From Phalacrocorax aristotelis (Eukaryota; Chordata; Aves; Suliformes; Phalacrocoracidae), in contig NC_134311.1 in NCBI RefSeq assembly GCF_949628215.1, forward strand, positions 24,118,582 to 24,182,581: a DNA stretch of 64,000 nucleotides, written 5' to 3'. A program made the translations under genes and the position numbers. Under the pieces are notes generated by a model. The model searched no databases and was not told where the DNA came from. It saw nothing but the letters and a program-made list of their open reading frames with translations. Below, piece after piece: positions 12,601 to 24,400 of the stretch (positions are counted from its first letter, which is position 1; every line of letters starts with the position of its first letter).

Positions 12601-13447
12601 CAGGAAAGCAGATGCAAGATTTAGTCTGCTCTCCCCACCCCAAAATGAGACAGGTAATCCGCAAAGTATCAGAAGGCGGCACCACTGCACATTCCCCTCT
12701 CCGCTGGTAGGCAGTGAGGCATGGGCTAAAAGAGGTAGGCACCCACACAGGGTTTCAATAAAATAAAATCCCTTCTCTCTCCCCTCTACTCCGTTCAAAA
12801 GCAGCTGACTTTATCTGCTCCAACCAGGATGCTGCAACCCACTCACTCTCTTCCCAGACACTCACAGGACTCCACTACAACTTGCTCCACTGCACTCTAA
12901 GACAGGGACAGCTGCACCTTTACTACCTTCCTCTCCCCACACCAAGAGCCCCACTCCTTTTCATCCCATCTACACTCCCAGTCCAATGTGTTACCATTAC
13001 AAGCTCCACCTGCTAGCCCAATCTCCTGCATTACAGGCAGTGGGGTAGGGCAGTCTCCAAAATCTGTCAGGAAGCAATGACATGATAAGAACTGCCCAAA
13101 AGAGAAGATGAAGAGTAGTCTTTATTTGTTGCGTTTAGCCAGCCACTTGGTTGTGCCTACAAGCCAAGCACAGCTCTCAGGCTGTCAGATGAAGAGCCAT
13201 AATCTATGCTAAATTACAACTGTGAAAATGCTAAGTTTTTTCTGTTTGCAGGAACACTGCAAATATTTTGAACAGTGTTTGAAAACCACTACTATGTAGT
13301 ACTTAATGCGTTAACTCTACCAGAAAAGTCAGAGCAGCTCCCATTCCAAAACTGACTACTCACCTTGTCATTTCACTCTACTGAGACCTGAAGAAACATT
13401 CTGAAGCATGAAGTGTAGCTGTGAGTCTTCCTTGCCAGGTGCGTGCT
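6696..13447. other. PPIP5K2 intron 1, distal part
   Basis: This is non-coding sequence at ordinary AT content. It holds a poly(A) run near 9,964-9,978, an AT-only patch around 10,240-10,290 and an A/C-rich low-complexity tract at 12,085-12,155. The ORFs here look random and none matches a family I know. Confidence 0.5.
12085..12155. repeat. A/C-rich low-complexity tract
   Basis: The tract is built from CAA, CAAA and AAAC words with almost no G or T over about 70 bp. On the minus (transcribed) strand it reads as a GTTT-rich tract. Confidence 0.75.
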
Positions 13448-14488
13448 TGTATTTGGTTTATGTGGCAAAGCTTTCGTAGCGGGGGGCTGCAGGGGTGGCT
13501 TCTCTGATAAGACACCAGAAGCTGCGCCCTTGTCAGACAGAGCCAGTTTCAGCCAGCTCGAAGATGGACCTGCTGCTGCCCAAAGCTGAGCCCATCAGCG
13601 ACACTGATGGTGCCTCTGTGATAACATATTTAAGGAAGGGTAAAAAACACTGCAGAGCAGCTGTGAGAGGGGAGTGAGAAAATGTGAGAGAAACATCCCT
13701 GCAGGCACCACGGCCAGTGAAGAAGGAGGAGGAGCAGGTGCTCCAGGTGCCAGAGATTCCCCTGCAGCCCATGGAGAAGATTACAGTGAGCGCATGGAGG
13801 TCCACAGCGGAGCAGATATCCACCCTGCAGCCTGTGGAGGACCCTGAGCCAGAGCAGGTGGACATGCCCTGAAGGAAGCTGCTGCCCATGGAGAGCCCAT
13901 GCCGGAGCTCCTGGCAGGAGCTGCAGCCCCTGCCCACATGCAGGAGCAGGGTTTCTGGCAGGAACTGTGACCCCATGGGGGGCCCACACTGGAGCAGTCT
14001 GTTCCTGAAGGACTGCATCCTGTGGCAAGGACCCATGTTGGAGCAGTTCTTGAAGGACTGTCTTCCATGGGAAGGACACCACGCTGGAACAGGGGAAGAG
14101 CATGAGGAGGAAGGAGCAGCAGAGACAAAGCATTGTGAGCTGACCACAGGCCCCATTCTCCATCCCCCTGTGCTACTTGGGGAGATGACGTAGAAGAGTT
14201 GGGAGTGAAGTTGAGGCTGGGAAGAAAGGAGGGGTGGGGGAAAGGTGTTTGTAGGTTTTTTTTTTTTTTATTTCTTATTTTCCTACTCTGTTTGATTGGC
14301 AATAAATTAAATTCATTTCCCCAAATCGAGTGTGTTTTGCCTGCAATGGTAGTTGATGAGTGATCTCCTTGTCTTTATCTTGACCGATGAGCTTTTTGTC
14401 ATATTTTCTCCCCCTGCCCTATTGATGGAAGAGCAGTGATAGAATGGCTTGCAGGCACCTGGTAGCCAGCCAACATCAAGCCACCAGA
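13448..14488 (+). mobile_element. Solo LTR of an avian endogenous retrovirus
   Basis: A GC-rich island of about 1 kb sits in AT-rich intron 1. It begins TGTATTTGG, has a TATTTAAG TATA-like box near 13,626 and AATAAA at 14,301, and ends in AGCCACCAGA. Between about 13,750 and 14,100 it is made of degenerate repeats of roughly 45 bp, each with a CCCATGG-like and a CTGGAGCAG-like word. It resembles a high-copy LTR I recall from bird genomes; I cannot give a certain subfamily name. I see no gag or pol sequence and no second LTR, so it is solo. ORFs crossing it come from the repeat structure and are not genes. Target-site duplications are not clear. Confidence 0.7.
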
Positions 14489-14593
14489 GCATTCCAAATG
14501 TGCTTCCTGGTCAAAAATTGTCGCGCTGTTGCCTGTACTCCACCTTCAGCAGTAGAGTGTATGTACAAGTGCTTTTTACACACGCTTGTTCCA

Positions 14594-14722
14594 GGTGGAT
14601 GGTTAGGACGTTTTTCTAATAAGCAGAAAATGGGGACTCGAAACCACTGAGACAGGAGGGAACAGAAACAATATGTGTCCTGTTCCATTCAACTGTTCTA
14701 ACCATTAGGCTACCATGATCCA
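14594..14722 (-). mobile_element. Relic of a tRNA-derived SINE
   Basis: The minus strand carries an A-box-like TAGCCTAATGG (14,702-14,712) followed by GTTAGAACAG, then a B-box-like GTTTCGAGTCC (14,634-14,644), then CCCATTTTCTGCTTATTAG. This is the order and content of the tRNA head of an old amniote SINE. The 57-bp gap between boxes and the imperfect stems argue against a functional tRNA gene. It lies about 105 bp beyond the solo LTR. Confidence 0.5.
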
Positions 14723-16990
14723 ATTTCACTTCCCCCATGCACCGCTAGTTTTCTTTAAAGGTGGCCCCTGGGTTTCTTTTTACAGGAGAGGGCTCACTCC
14801 TCTGGATTCCAAGCAAAAGGCAGGTACCTAACATGTAAAATCTTAGTAGTGAGGCATTTATGGTCTCAAACAATAGGAATCTAGAAATACCCACCACACT
14901 GGCATTTCCTACTGGAAACAACTCTCAATGTTACTTACAGGAGTTCTAACATTTCTTGAAATGCTATCCAGCCAGGCTATCCAACAAACTGCAGCTGCCT
15001 AAACCTTCTCCCAGGGTCCTGAATTATTTTCCAAGAACTGTGCCACCTAAATATTTGTGTCTAAAGTAGGATTTCAGTCTGACCCTCCATATCACAGTAG
15101 CTTAGCCCAGGGGACTGAAAACTTAAGAGCTGTACTGTGCCATGTGAACCAGGATTCTGTTAGGAAGCCAGCCTGGCAGCAAGGACAGACATGCCTTTTA
15201 GATGAATGAGATTTCTAGTCTTAAAGCACAACTGTTGTAGTTTTCAAACAGTAATTACTTGGCTGATTTCCCCATGTTTGCTTTCTTTCATAGTAATTCT
15301 ACAGTTAGTTAAACAAAATATTTCCAGTCATTTAGGATTACCAAACATAAAGTGAAATAACTTGTCGATGCAAGTGTGTTAATATTCTTTGCTCGCGGAA
15401 CTTATTTCTCCCCAGTATCTCACCAGCAGGAATGTGACTTTTCAGCACATGTAAAAATTTGCTGAGTTTTAGCCCTAAACACTGCACTATCACAGGGCAT
15501 CTTTCAACTCTTTAGCAGTCATGAAAGGCAAAATGACCCATTACCATCCTTCAACAGAAGTGTCAGAACAGCCTTAGAAGTCCGGAAAAACCTGTCTGGT
15601 AAATATCATTGTCTTCCCTTCAAGACAGAAAGGCAGTATTTTTTAAAACTGTCAAACACTACTACAAACTGACATCTGGCATGTGTTACAAATGTCTCCT
15701 GCACAGCCACAGAACAGATAACCTTCACATTCATTAACCTCCAAGCTCCTTTCTAAATCAAACGCATCACAGAGGCATTTATGTTTGTGGCAAGCTTGAA
15801 TGTTTCAAGAAAGGCTAGCTTCTGAACTTTCAGAAATTCCCTCAAAGATGTCAGAACAGCTTCCCTGTATTCTCACAAAGAAACTGTTACTTCAGCTTTG
15901 TAGAGATGAAAAAGTGCTTGCAAAAAATTCCGTACCAAAGTTCATTCGACTCAGCCTTTCAAGGCCTGATCTGTCCTAACCGCAGCTGCTGCAAGGATGA
16001 AACTCTCCCACAGAATTAGCCAACCAAGACAAGCCAACCAGTATAAAAATCCATATTTCTCCCATGTTGAGCCTTGAAAGAGGCACATTACATCAGTCAA
16101 ATCCTTAGGCCAAAAACAGTTCTATGTAGCAAAAATAGTTATTCGTTGAATCAAAACTTGTTGAAAGTGATAGGTTTAGTTGTCCCTCATCATTTACTAT
16201 CGTTTTCACCAAAACAAAGGAATATTCTGTAGGAATTTTGATACCCCAGGCAAAAAAAAAAAGTTTGGCTTGCGACTAGAGTAGAAAAACGATGCACAGG
16301 GGATACAGAAAAGATAGGAATGAAGCAGGGAAAAAACACTTAGAGGCAACATAATGCAGAAATACTGTAACAAACAACTGCGAAAAATAGCTTTTCAGCT
16401 TAGGGCACTAGATAAAAGTGGTCTGGATGAGAAAGGAAACCACTTATTTCACTATGGTTGTGATACAGATCTCCCTCAGTCTTCCTGCTGCTTGTGTGAG
16501 GAGAGCGGCTAACTGTGAAACCAACTACTACTGGACAACAATAAAAGTACCAAGAAAACAGCGTATTCAAAGCTTACCAATACTCAGTGAAGCCCCAGGT
16601 TCAGGGAAACACCGCGCGAACAAAGAGAAACGTTTACACAGGCCGCTCTATCGACACACCTCTCCCACCGCAGCTACCGACAGGTTATTTGCCGGTTACT
16701 ACGTGTAAGCGATTCTCAGCTCTGGGCCTGCTGCTGCGCTTCCTCCCCAGCTCGGTTACAACGCGGACAGCCGTCTCCCTTGCCCTAGGCACACTGAATT
16801 TATCATCAGATTTTGGGATGTTAACCCAGTCCCCCCAATCCAGCGGTTTGAGATGCCACATCACCCACGCACGCACCGCCTTTCACCTCGTGCTTCTTTG
16901 TACTAAAAACCTTCACCTGCTTTTTTGACAACAAGCACGCTGCGAACTCACGTCACTGCTATTTCATTAAACCTGTTTCCGAGAACACGA
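14723..16990. other. PPIP5K2 intron 1, promoter-proximal part
   Basis: This is unremarkable intronic DNA that turns GC-rich towards the island. I see no exon or recognisable element. Confidence 0.5.
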
Positions 16991-17539
16991 AAAACCACAA
17001 AATGAGGAATGGGTTATCGGCCATGCCCGCCGCGTCCCACCGGTACCTGCAGCTCGCTGAGCAGGGCCGTCCAGGTCTGCGCGGCAGACAAAGAGGACTG
17101 CAGGGGCTCTGCCCATCCCGCCACCACCTCCTGGGACCGGCGCCGGCCCAGCGGCTCCCGCCGGCCCGACCCCGCTCCGAACGGGACCAGAACCTCGCCC
17201 CCGCCTCGGCTACGGCGGCCCCACCCAGGGGAGCCCAGCCGAGGGCCCGCGGCGCAGCCGGCGGCGGGTGCCGCCCCTCCACCCGCTTGCCGGGTAGCCC
17301 CGCGCCAGGGCGGGAGCGTCCGCCGCCTCCTCGCTGTGGGGCGGGGGGGAGCGCCGGGAGCGCCGCCGGTCCCAGCCGCAGCCCGAGGGGCGAGCCGCTC
17401 CGCCGCGGTACGGGCGAGCCGCCCCCCACGGGGCGGGCCCAACCGGCTCCCTCCGCCACCCTGGCCGGCGGGGGATAGTAGGGGCCGACGGGGGAGAGGA
17501 AGGGGAAGCCCGAGCAAGACCGGGGGGAAACGGCCTCAC

Positions 17540-17700
17540 CTGCACGTGGCGCCTCCAGCGCCCGGCGTCCCATTCAGGAGGCGCCGCCGCCGCCGCCGCG
17601 GGGGCCGCGCCGCTCCGCCCCCCGCCGCGGCCCGCCCCCGCCCCCCGCCCGCCACTTCCGGGGGCGCCACATGAGTCTCGGGTCGCGAGGGCCGCTGCTG
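17540..17700 (-). other. PPIP5K2: Probable PPIP5K2 non-coding first exon
   Basis: On the minus strand a strong donor, GTGCAG/GTGAGG, lies at 17,540 in the middle of the CpG island. Upstream are a short GCC repeat (17,583-17,597) and a CACTTCCGG ETS-type site (17,653-17,661). The transcription start should fall in this stretch, but the exact base cannot be seen. Confidence 0.45.
17653..17661 (-). promoter_or_regulatory. ETS/GABP-like site
   Basis: CACTTCCGG on the plus strand reads CCGGAAGTG on the minus strand, the canonical ETS core, upstream of the inferred first exon of PPIP5K2. ETS/GABP sites are typical of CpG-island bidirectional promoters. Confidence 0.55.
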
Positions 17701-17935
17701 CTGTTAGCTGGGCGGGGCAAGGCCAAGCGAGCGGGCCGCCGCCCCCGGGAAAGGCCGTGCCGGTACCTCCACTGGAGCAGGTGCATGCCCCGCGGCCCAG
17801 CGGCTCCCTGCGCCGCCCGCCTCGCCGCGGAGCTACGGGAGAGGGTGGGATCCCGCGGCGGCAAGGTGGGCGGGGGCGGGGTGGGGGGAAGAGGAGAGTA
17901 AAGGAAAGGAGGAGGGTCGGCTCGGTATGGCTCAG

Positions 17936-17947
17936 GGCATGCGCGAG
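17936..17947 (+). promoter_or_regulatory. NRF1-like site
   Basis: GGCATGCGCGAG contains GCATGCGC, close to the NRF1 core GCGCATGCGC, and lies between the two promoters. Confidence 0.4.
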
Positions 17948-18035
17948 GCGCGCCGGGCGGTGCCGGCAGGGGACTCCCGCTCCCGGCGTGCCCCACGCGG
18001 TGGGGACGCAGCGGCGGCTGCTGGAGCGGCGCGTT

Positions 18036-18055
18036 GCATGCTGGGGGCCGTAGTC
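18036..18055 (-). promoter_or_regulatory. ZNF143/THAP11-like (SBS) site
   Basis: GCATGCTGGGGGCCGTAGTC is the reverse complement of an ACTACNNNNCCCAGCATGC-type element. Both invariant halves, ACTAC and CCCAGCATGC, are present. Such sites sit near transcription starts of divergent promoters. Confidence 0.55.
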
Positions 18056-18423
18056 CTGGCGGCGGGGGGGGCGGCCCCGCGGGGCGCTGAGGGACGGCGG
18101 GCGTGGGCGGGCGGTACTCCGCCCTGGGAGGAAACGCTGCCGGGCGGCACGGTGCTGCAGAGGGCGGTGCGCCTCGGCTTGGCGTGCCTGCCCCCTCGGC
18201 TGCGCTGGCCCCTGCCCGCCCTACGCGGCCGCAGCCGCTCGCGTGTCACGCCCTCCCGTGGTGGTCGCAGTAAGCGGCGAGGGGCAGCGGCAAGGCGGCG
18301 CCGCGGCGGGGGCAGCGGTGTTGGCGGTAGGCGGCGCTGGTGGGCCGCAGCTCCCGCCCGCCCGCCCGAGGCCTGCGCGTGTCCCGCGGCGCCAGCGGCC
18401 TGCCCGGTGGCGCCAGGCTGCAG

Positions 18424-21265
18424 GTAGCCGCGCCTCGGAAGTGATAGTGTTCTGAAGGGGCCGGGGGCTCTGTCAGAAACGGCTCAGGCTTGCGTTTGTC
18501 TTGTTTACAGGTTTCTGGAAGCACTTGGGTTAGTAAAGATGTATTCAGGGCTCCATGGGGAGTTCCTGTTTCTGGGAGGAAGTGCAGAGAGAGTTGGGGG
18601 GAGTACTCGAAAGGTGGGCTAAAAAAACAGGTCTGCACTTAGCATCGTGACTGGGGGAAAAACGGCCGTTAGAAAGTAAAATAGTTGAGTATGAATGTTT
18701 TGGCTAAGACACTAAAGCAAAAAGAGGCGTGGTTATACGGAAGTTTTATTCCCGTTGGTGAAATACTTTCCTTGTCTGTAAAGTGGTGTATTCTTTTCTG
18801 GCTTCAAGGATATTAAGAACTGATTACTGGTTGCAAAAGTCTTTGATTTTTACAGACTGACAGATATATTGTGAGTATTGATAGAGATAGCCTGTGAATT
18901 ATCTGAAGGAATATGGTTTATTCTAAGTGAAAAACAACCCAGAAGATTGTAAAATTTCTTATCTTCAGTTTGTCTTCTTTTTTTTTTTTTCCTTCAATCA
19001 GACCAAACAAAGTAAATTAGGTATTGGGGAGGAAAAAACCTAGTAGGGGCATAGGAAACTAAATATCCGAAAAGAAAGCTCATATAATGGTGTCCTCTTA
19101 GGCAGCAGTCCAGCAGACCATTGAAGCACTTAAGTTTGCTGGATCAGGATCCTACTAAATACATTGAATGTATATGGATACTACGTAATGCATTCTTTCT
19201 TCATTGGCTTGTATACACTCTCCAAACTTTTATACTAGAAACTGCCATTGCGGGAATGACGATAGAGTTTCTGTTTGGCTTGAGTATAGGCTGCAGTCCT
19301 GCTCAGGTGTTAAGTTGCTGTGCAGCGTCATTTTGTTAGAACCAATAACCATGTGCTGCATGGACAATATTCACTGTTTCAGTCACGAGTTTCATAAGCA
19401 AAAGGTACTGGCAGAATAAGATTGTTCTGGAACATCTTTTCTTGCCATGTGTGAAAGTCTGTGTCAAGACAAAATGGTTCGTCATCCCAGTGGTAAATCA
19501 TACTTGGCTAGTTTTGACTTCCAGCCGTGCTTTGGTAACTGCAGGACTGGCCTTCAGGAGAGCCCTGAATGAAGCCTGAATGCATGCCCTTGGCAGATAG
19601 GATATTTTAATTGGTCTTCACCAGTACTGTTTTACTGTCTGAAATGCTAGTTAATTGACTTCTTTAAAACAACAAAAACAAATTTTATCATGGTAGCCTC
19701 ACCTTCCTTTTTGCTGTTATTTATCCAATTTACCAACTCAGTGGGTTGATTTGGCTTGTGCTATCAGAGGTAAATATACAAGAAATTGCTGTGCCAGCCA
19801 AGAACACTAGAAACAGTACTCTGTTCCGGCTTCACTCCTTCCATATCTGCTTTTGCCTTGCAGACAGGGTTGTAGCAGTGAAAAGTTTGTGTGGTAGCTC
19901 TCTCGCATGTGAGCATTTTACTTTACTATACTAATGTTTTATCACAAGAGATTTGGCTGGTTTTGAAAGCCAGGTCTGGGTTGTGCAAAATGAAGTATTC
20001 AGTGGGGCAAGGGTCTTGTTGCTCTTTGAATGTGAAGTTCTTGGAACACAACAGTGTTTAGCCCAGCTCTATATGTGGAATATGATAGTCTATAAATAAC
20101 ATAGTGTTTTATTTTGTAGGAGAAATGGAGCAAATAAAAACAGGCATAATCACTCTTTAGAGCTGTTTACCTCTTTTCCACCCCCACTATGGTAAAGATA
20201 GGTGAGAATCTATAAATTGAGAAACAAGCATCCCGAGTTACACATTTGGCTTTCAAATAGCGTCAGCGTACAATGAGATAACATGGATTTCAGAGTGACT
20301 GGATACTGTCACTATCCCACTTAACAGATAGGCAGACAAACAGATTACTCTTTTTAGCAGGCTATGCATTGTCACATTGTCTAATCTTGGGACACTGGCA
20401 GAATAAGGAAGAAATTTGCTTAATGCTTTGGATAACCAGCATTCATTAAGAAATTATGACATGGCAGACCCTGTTCTTGTAGACATCAACTAGCGCAGGA
20501 TCAAACTGCTGTTCCATCTACATTTTTCTTGCTGCTGGAGTAGATTGGGGGATGGGGGGGGGAAAGAAAAATCACTGAAATCACATAGAGCCTTCATGAA
20601 TATTTCTGCCTTTGAATATTTCTTCTTGTGATTAATTGGTAATTATTTTTATGCCGTTCTTCCTAGACACAAGCTTTTTCTGTGCCAGTGACGCATTTTA
20701 CTAATGACGTTTTAGTTTATTATTGTGATCAGGGAAGTCAGCCTGTGTCAGAGAATGAATTGTTACCTTACAAGCAGAGTCTGGTTCAGGACTTCAGAAT
20801 CTAAATGTCAGATGAACTAATGAACAAAATAAATTTCTGTCAGTTTCTGTCTGGTGAGTTGTTTGTTCCTATTTGTCCATGTAGTTTTTTCCAACTAGGG
20901 TGGCTCTTTGGACACATCTAATCGCCAGCACACCTGCATTTGAGAGCTATCCAAATGTTTAAGAATGAGAAGAGCAACTTCTTGCTCTCTGGTCTGATTT
21001 CCCTGCCCCTGTCCAGCGACTATAGTGGAAGTTTTAAGGTTGAGAAAAACAACTTAGTGTAGAACAAAAGTGGTGTGTCAAGCAGTGTTCCTTATTGCTT
21101 AAGTTGATAGCGTGGGGATATCAAGAGCAGTGCAAAGCATGGTGTAGCTTCCTCTCAGATGCTGCATGATCAGGATACCTCTGAACTACAAGGAAACCAG
21201 TAAAAACTGAAGATGTGCTCCTCTGACAGTTGCTCCATCTAATGAATACTGTGCATTTTGTTCAG
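18424..21265. other. GIN1 intron 1 (first-exon border unresolved)
   Basis: GIN1's start codon lies in its second exon, so a non-coding first exon must sit in the island. Candidate donors are GCA/GTAAGC after 18,269 and CAG/GTAGCC after 18,423; the first is the better match. The intron body shows no recognisable element beyond short homopolymer runs. Confidence 0.45.
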
Positions 21266-21272
21266 GTTAGCA

Positions 21273-21411
21273 ATGGTACGTAGTGGAAAAAATGGTGGGC
21301 TCCACCTGAAGCAGATTGCCTACTACAAACGAACAGGAGAGTATCATCCTACAACATTATCAAGTGAAAGAAGTGGAATCAGGAGAGCAGCCAAAAAATT
21401 TGTTTTCAAAG
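21273..21411 (+). CDS. GIN1: GIN1 coding exon 1 (residues 1-46)
   Basis: The exon encodes MVRSGKNGG, then LHLKQIAYYKRTGEY and SGIRRAAKKFVFK, a basic N-terminal segment. The acceptor TTGTTCAG ends at 21,265, and the donor is AAAG/GTAAAA. Confidence 0.93.
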
Positions 21412-24400
21412 GTAAAAATATTCCTTCTTAAGTACTCTGAAAATAGAGTTTTAGGTGAAGGTTTGCTGATACAAAAGAAAAATGAAAGTGGGATCTTGCC
21501 CTGCTGCATACTGTGATTTTAATATACATCCTCTTTGAAACAAACACTCTGCTTAGCCCTTGTTAATATATAACAGAATATTGCCGAAACGGAAACTCAA
21601 TCTGCTTTAGTACTTTCCAGGAGGGATTTATATATATCTGTCTAAAAGGCAAACCATGTACTAGAAGCTGGGGAAATACGTAGCCTTTGCAATCCATAAT
21701 TCAGAGGACTACAGAAAGGTGAATCCAGATCTGCAGCAGTTAGAAAAGGAATGCCTGGTCTGGTCTGGAGGATGCTGCGTGTGGCTGGGCAGAAGTGCAG
21801 GGAACGCTTTGCCATCTGTCACCTTAGAGCCTCCCAGCCCTTCCCAACTTTATTGCATCCCTGCAAGGAAGTATATGAGCCTTTGTAGTCTGCTGTGCTC
21901 TCTCAATCCCATCAAACCTGCCAAGTCTATGTAGAGAGAAGGCAGGCAGGAGTTAAAGCTGTGAATAGCGAAGTCACATTGCTGGCAGGCTTCCTGTGGG
22001 AATGATGTTTGTGTCCTGACTTTCCCTTGTAATGCCTCATGTCCAGATTAATAAACGTAGGTGAACAATTGGGTTTTTGGAGGAAATAATTAAAATATTT
22101 GTAAACAAAAAGCTACACTTACACAGAAGTGAATTGAAGTTGATTTAATAATTACTGTACTGAATCATGCCCAGTGGTTTAGTAAACTAGACAAAAGACA
22201 AAGCACTTGCATATAATTCACTGGTACTTTTCTTCTTTCAGAAAATAAATTGTTTTATGTTGGAAAAGACAGAAAACAAATGCGCCTGGTAATTGTTTCA
22301 GATGAAGAGAAGAAAAAGGTGCTTGAGAAATGCCACGAAAATGCTGCTGGCACTCATCATGGCATATCAAGGACACTGACTTTAGTGGAATCTAATTACT
22401 ACTGGACCTCTGTAACAAATGATGTCAAGCAGTGGGTACGGAGTCATAGCTACAGGATTTTTGATGTAGTCTTTGTTACAAACATTTTGTAATCACATGG
22501 CTTTGATACGGCAAGCACCCATACTGCTTCCTGATGAGGAAACGTAAGCTTACAAACAAACTTTAAATGGTCGTCTTGCTAGAGCATAGTATTTCCTTTT
22601 TATTTCTTCTTTTAGTACTGACCAGGTGGTTTGCATATTGCTGTATGTTATGCAGTGGTTGGGAGCCATACTGCCTTTAACTATGCAGGGCACATTTGGT
22701 CTTTGAGAAGGATTTTTCTTATGAGGACTCTTGTATATCTTTGTCAGGATGCAGTGTACCATCCCAAGGATATGTGGCCAGAGTGGCTGCTGGCAGATAA
22801 GAATATGAAAATGGTGCCTCTGCCTTACAATTAGGTGTGTTCAGGAAAATGTTAAACAAGTCACTGCTTGGGAAAGTTCCTTCTCCTCCTTCACCTAAAG
22901 ATATGTGGATGTGATCCCCAGGCAGAATGTGATCCTTGAGGAAGCTGTATGTAAATGTCCTTTATGGCCAAATTACTGTTGCTATCGTCTTGCTGCATCA
23001 CCTGAATACTTTGAGTTCAGCACAACTTTAACATGAACTGAAAATGAGCCTTTGCTTTCAATTCAGACTTGGACAAAGGGGCTCTGTACTGTAGATAGAG
23101 CTAATCCATGTTATGCATGGAAGAATATATATGCTGCCAATGTTTTTCAGCCACAGCATATGCAATGGAACCAAAAGGGGAATGGCTGGGACTTTCTTTC
23201 AATCCCAGCTGCTTTATACTTCCTTTAGTATTTACAGATGGTAATGGATATTAGAACTTATACTGTGGACTGGAAAGATCACAGTGCTTTTAGGATGAGG
23301 ATAGTTCAGCGATGAATTCCTGTACATGTCCTTATCCTGTCCTTCCCTGTTGTTTGGCTTTGTTTTGGTTTTATGCTGAGGCTGAAAAATCTAAGGGCAA
23401 AAAGTAAGAAAGATGATAAAGTGAAATTTGTTTTGCATTGCCTGTCTTACCCAGCTTACAGAGAATTATGGTCCTGCTGATTGTCTTAAACATTTACCAT
23501 TGCTTTTTATTGACAGTATCTTCCTGGATGTTTGCACTAGGTGTATGCTTGCCAGCACTGCCAAGTGGCAAAGAATACAGGCACCACAGCACCCAAAACG
23601 CACCCTATCAAAGCAGAGGACCCGTGGACAGCAGTCACTATAGACCTAATGGGACCTTTTGATGTTACCAAGAGAAGCCACAAGTACATCATAATCATGA
23701 CAGATTTGTTTACAAAATGGGCTGTTATCTTGCCGCTGCATGACACTTCAGCAGCTGAAATTGCTAAGGCAATCATAGAGGTGTTCTTCTTATATGGGCC
23801 ACCTCAGAAAATGCCTATTGATCAAGGGAAGGAGCTTGTTTGTCAGGTAAGTCTTTATGTGGCCGGTTTCACTTTTTTTCAAGCAAAAATACACTTTCCT
23901 CTGTATTAAATTTGAATTTTGGACTATTCTTGAAAAAGACTGCCAATCTTTAATTATAAAAAAAAAAAGAAAATAAATTAGCACATACAGAAAATGACAA
24001 ACCAATTATTTGCAATTGTAACATTACACAGTGTTTCCCAGAGTTTTATTCTTTGGATAAAGAGTGAAGCAAAATAATTTCCTGGTGGTTATAGTGTGGG
24101 TTTTGTCATTCAGTTGAACTGGCACAAGCTTTCACACTCCAGCAGGGCTATATTTCATCCATCCATATTGTCTACTGTAGCAGATAGCTAAGGGTATTTT
24201 TGACATTGGCATATAGTGATTGTGAAGAATTTTTCACACTTTGATCCTCTCACAGATGATAAAATCCTGAGGCTATGAAACAGAGGAAATGACAAATTCA
24301 GTTAGTGGTAGAAATGTGTAACCATCAGTTACTGGCTCCTACACCATACTGGTTCCTTTTAGCTGTCTCAACCTTGGGCTGTTTTGGAGTATGTATGTAA

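Larger units (their letters stand above)
17000..18460. promoter_or_regulatory. CpG-island bidirectional promoter of PPIP5K2 and GIN1
   Basis: About 1.45 kb of very GC- and CpG-rich sequence interrupts an AT-rich landscape, exactly between the 5' ends of divergent PPIP5K2 and GIN1. There is no consensus TATA box at a plausible position, as is usual for housekeeping bidirectional promoters. Visible sites are ETS-like CACTTCCGG, NRF1-like GGCATGCGCGAG and a ZNF143/THAP11-like 20-mer. ORFs of up to 221 codons here are products of base composition, open on both strands at once. Confidence 0.85.

Noticed and set aside
13533..14302. Overlapping ORFs of 101-207 codons
   Set aside because: They are products of the GC-rich repeat array inside the solo LTR. 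The reading frames disagree and no retroviral protein motif is visible.
14594..14722. A functional tRNA gene
   Set aside because: A and B boxes are recognisable, but I cannot form a proper cloverleaf with an acceptor stem. A SINE relic fits better.
16959..18638. Many long ORFs (up to 221 codons) on both strands
   Set aside because: They lie in the CpG island, where stop codons are rare. They overlap on opposite strands, are low-complexity Pro/Arg/Gly/Ala, and match no family.
22631..22834. A 67-codon ORF in a GIN1 intron
   Set aside because: It lies between two well-defined GIN1 exons, resembles no integrase segment, and lacks matching splice sites.
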